Source: Rhodopseudomonas palustris
GTDB lineage: Bacteria > Pseudomonadota > Alphaproteobacteria > Rhizobiales > Xanthobacteraceae
Direction: 5' to 3'
Assembly (NCBI RefSeq): GCF_013415845.1
Contig: NZ_CP058907.1
Location: 1,178,001-1,242,000 of the forward strand
Length of the DNA stretch: 64,000 bases
The notes under the pieces are model-generated. The model was not told where the DNA came from. It was given only the letters and a program-made list of their open reading frames with translations, and did no database searches. Below are positions 63,292-64,000 of the stretch, one piece after another. The first letter of the stretch is position 1, and each line of letters begins with the position of its first letter. Both the position numbers and the translations under genes were made by a program.

Positions 63292-64000
63292 TTAAGCGAA
63301 GTCGCTGTCGCCGCCGTCGTCGAAGTCATCCGAGTCGAGATCCATGTCGTCGCGGTCGTTGCCCGCGTCGGCGACACGGTCGTAGTCGTTGCTGTTCTGA
63401 TCCATCATGCCGTAGCGCGAACTATCGTCGACGCCGCCGCGCTGCGAGCCGATGTCACCGAGCCCGGCCTGCTGCGCAAGGTTGCCGCCTGAAGAGTCGC
63501 CGCCCCACGGGCTCTGGGTGCCGCCGCCCAATCCGCTCTGGTCGGCGAGACTCTGATGCGAGCCGCCACCCATCATGCCGCGGATGCTGGAGAGTAGCAG
63601 CGAGCCACCGACCACACCGGCGGCGGCCGCCGCCGCGGTGCCGAGGAACGAACCTCCACCTCCGCCGCCACCGAAAGCTGAGCCGCCCTGGCCGCCGAAC
63701 GGGCCGCCATACTGGCCCTGTGGCTGCCCATAGGGCGCCTGCGGCGGCTGGCCGTAAGGCGGCGTGGCGGATTGCTGGCCGAGCACCTGCCCGGTGTTCC
63801 AGGCCGGACGGCTACCGGTGGAGGGGGGCGGGACGTTCGGCACCGAACCCCGTTGCGGCGTCTGGCCCTGGCCGAAGAACGCGTCGCGCATCGAATCGAG
63901 AAAACCGCCACGCTCCTGCGATTGCGGCGCATGGTCGGCTTCCAGTTCCTGGATGCGCTCGTGCGCCCGCTTCAGCGCTTCATCCTGGACCAGTACGGTC
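63292..64000 (-). CDS. DUF2076 protein (5' end beyond the right edge)
   Basis: The frame is open to the window edge. The first visible residues (VLVQDEALKRAHERIQELE) are the DUF2076 helix block that normally follows the N-terminal ERQLI-type segment, so the true start lies beyond 64000; an internal ATG at 63891 is not the start. The visible C-terminal part is Gly/Gln/Pro-rich with a hydrophobic stretch (FLGTAAAAAAGVVGGSLLL) and a strongly acidic tail (DDMDLDSDDFDDGGDSDF). Family function unknown. Confidence 0.8.
   Translation of the reverse strand, partial: TVLVQDEALKRAHERIQELEADHAPQSQERGGFLDSMRDAFFGQGQTPQRGSVPNVPPPSTGSRPAWNTGQVLGQQSATPPYGQPPQAPYGQPQGQYGGPFGGQGGSAFGGGGGGGSFLGTAAAAAAGVVGGSLLLSSIRGMMGGGSHQSLADQSGLGGGTQSPWGGDSSGGNLAQQAGLGDIGSQRGGVDDSSRYGMMDQNSNDYDRVADAGNDRDDMDLDSDDFDDGGDSDFA

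Overview
The window is a GC-rich alphaproteobacterial chromosome segment. Gene content and order (curli genes of the CsgH type, ruvCAB, tolQRAB-pal, ftsH, groESL with CIRCE, a CsgG/CsgF pair, DUF2852 and DUF2934 proteins) fit the Nitrobacteraceae/Bradyrhizobium group, most likely Rhodopseudomonas palustris. No rRNA, tRNA, CRISPR array, phage or insertion sequence was recognised. Only chromosomal genes and short palindromic intergenic repeats are seen.

Region 1 (1-5.1 kb) is a curli operon: a large multi-repeat curlin, CsgH, a second curlin, CsgF, CsgG and a lytic transglycosylase, tightly spaced or overlapping. CsgE and CsgD are not seen. Region 2 (5.3-13.9 kb) holds a small FNR-type regulon behind a perfect TTGAT-N4-ATCAA box, ribB with a degenerate RibA half, a glutaryl-CoA dehydrogenase, a metallo-beta-lactamase-fold protein, a soluble chemoreceptor and yebC. 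Region 3 (14.0-17.5 kb) is ruvC-ruvA-deaminase-ruvB-ybgC, with two similar palindromic repeats inside it.

Region 4 (17.6-28.3 kb) lies between ybgC and tolQ, which are neighbours in many proteobacteria. It carries NDH-2, an OpgC-like membrane protein, three small regulator modules (two TetR, with candidate operators) and two ECF sigma factors. One sigma factor is of the ECF42 type with a DGPF partner. The other is of the ECF41 type with a carboxymuconolactone-decarboxylase partner. Candidate cognate promoters can be read for both: TGTCGG-N17-CGTC in front of two separate DGPF genes, and TGTCACA-N16-CGTC in front of the ECF41 pair.

Region 5 (28.5-41 kb) is the cell-envelope and cell-division block tolQ-tolR-tolA-tolB, a GGDEF/EAL protein, a FeeM-like acyltransferase, pal, cpoB, tilS and ftsH. 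Region 6 (41-54.2 kb) has azlCD, a TetR regulator, glycolate oxidase glcDEF (with a palindromic repeat between glcD and glcE), a charge-polarised histone-H1-like protein, a TorF-type porin, an SbmA/YddA-type ABC exporter and an L-lactate/glycolate permease. Region 7 (54.2-64 kb) has a phytoene-desaturase-like oxidoreductase, an exported protein of unknown function, groEL-groES with promoter and CIRCE, a lipoprotein, an MFS transporter, cheZ, an L,D-transpeptidase and a DUF2076 gene cut by the right edge.

Function names rest on motifs and family resemblance read by eye. No search was run.
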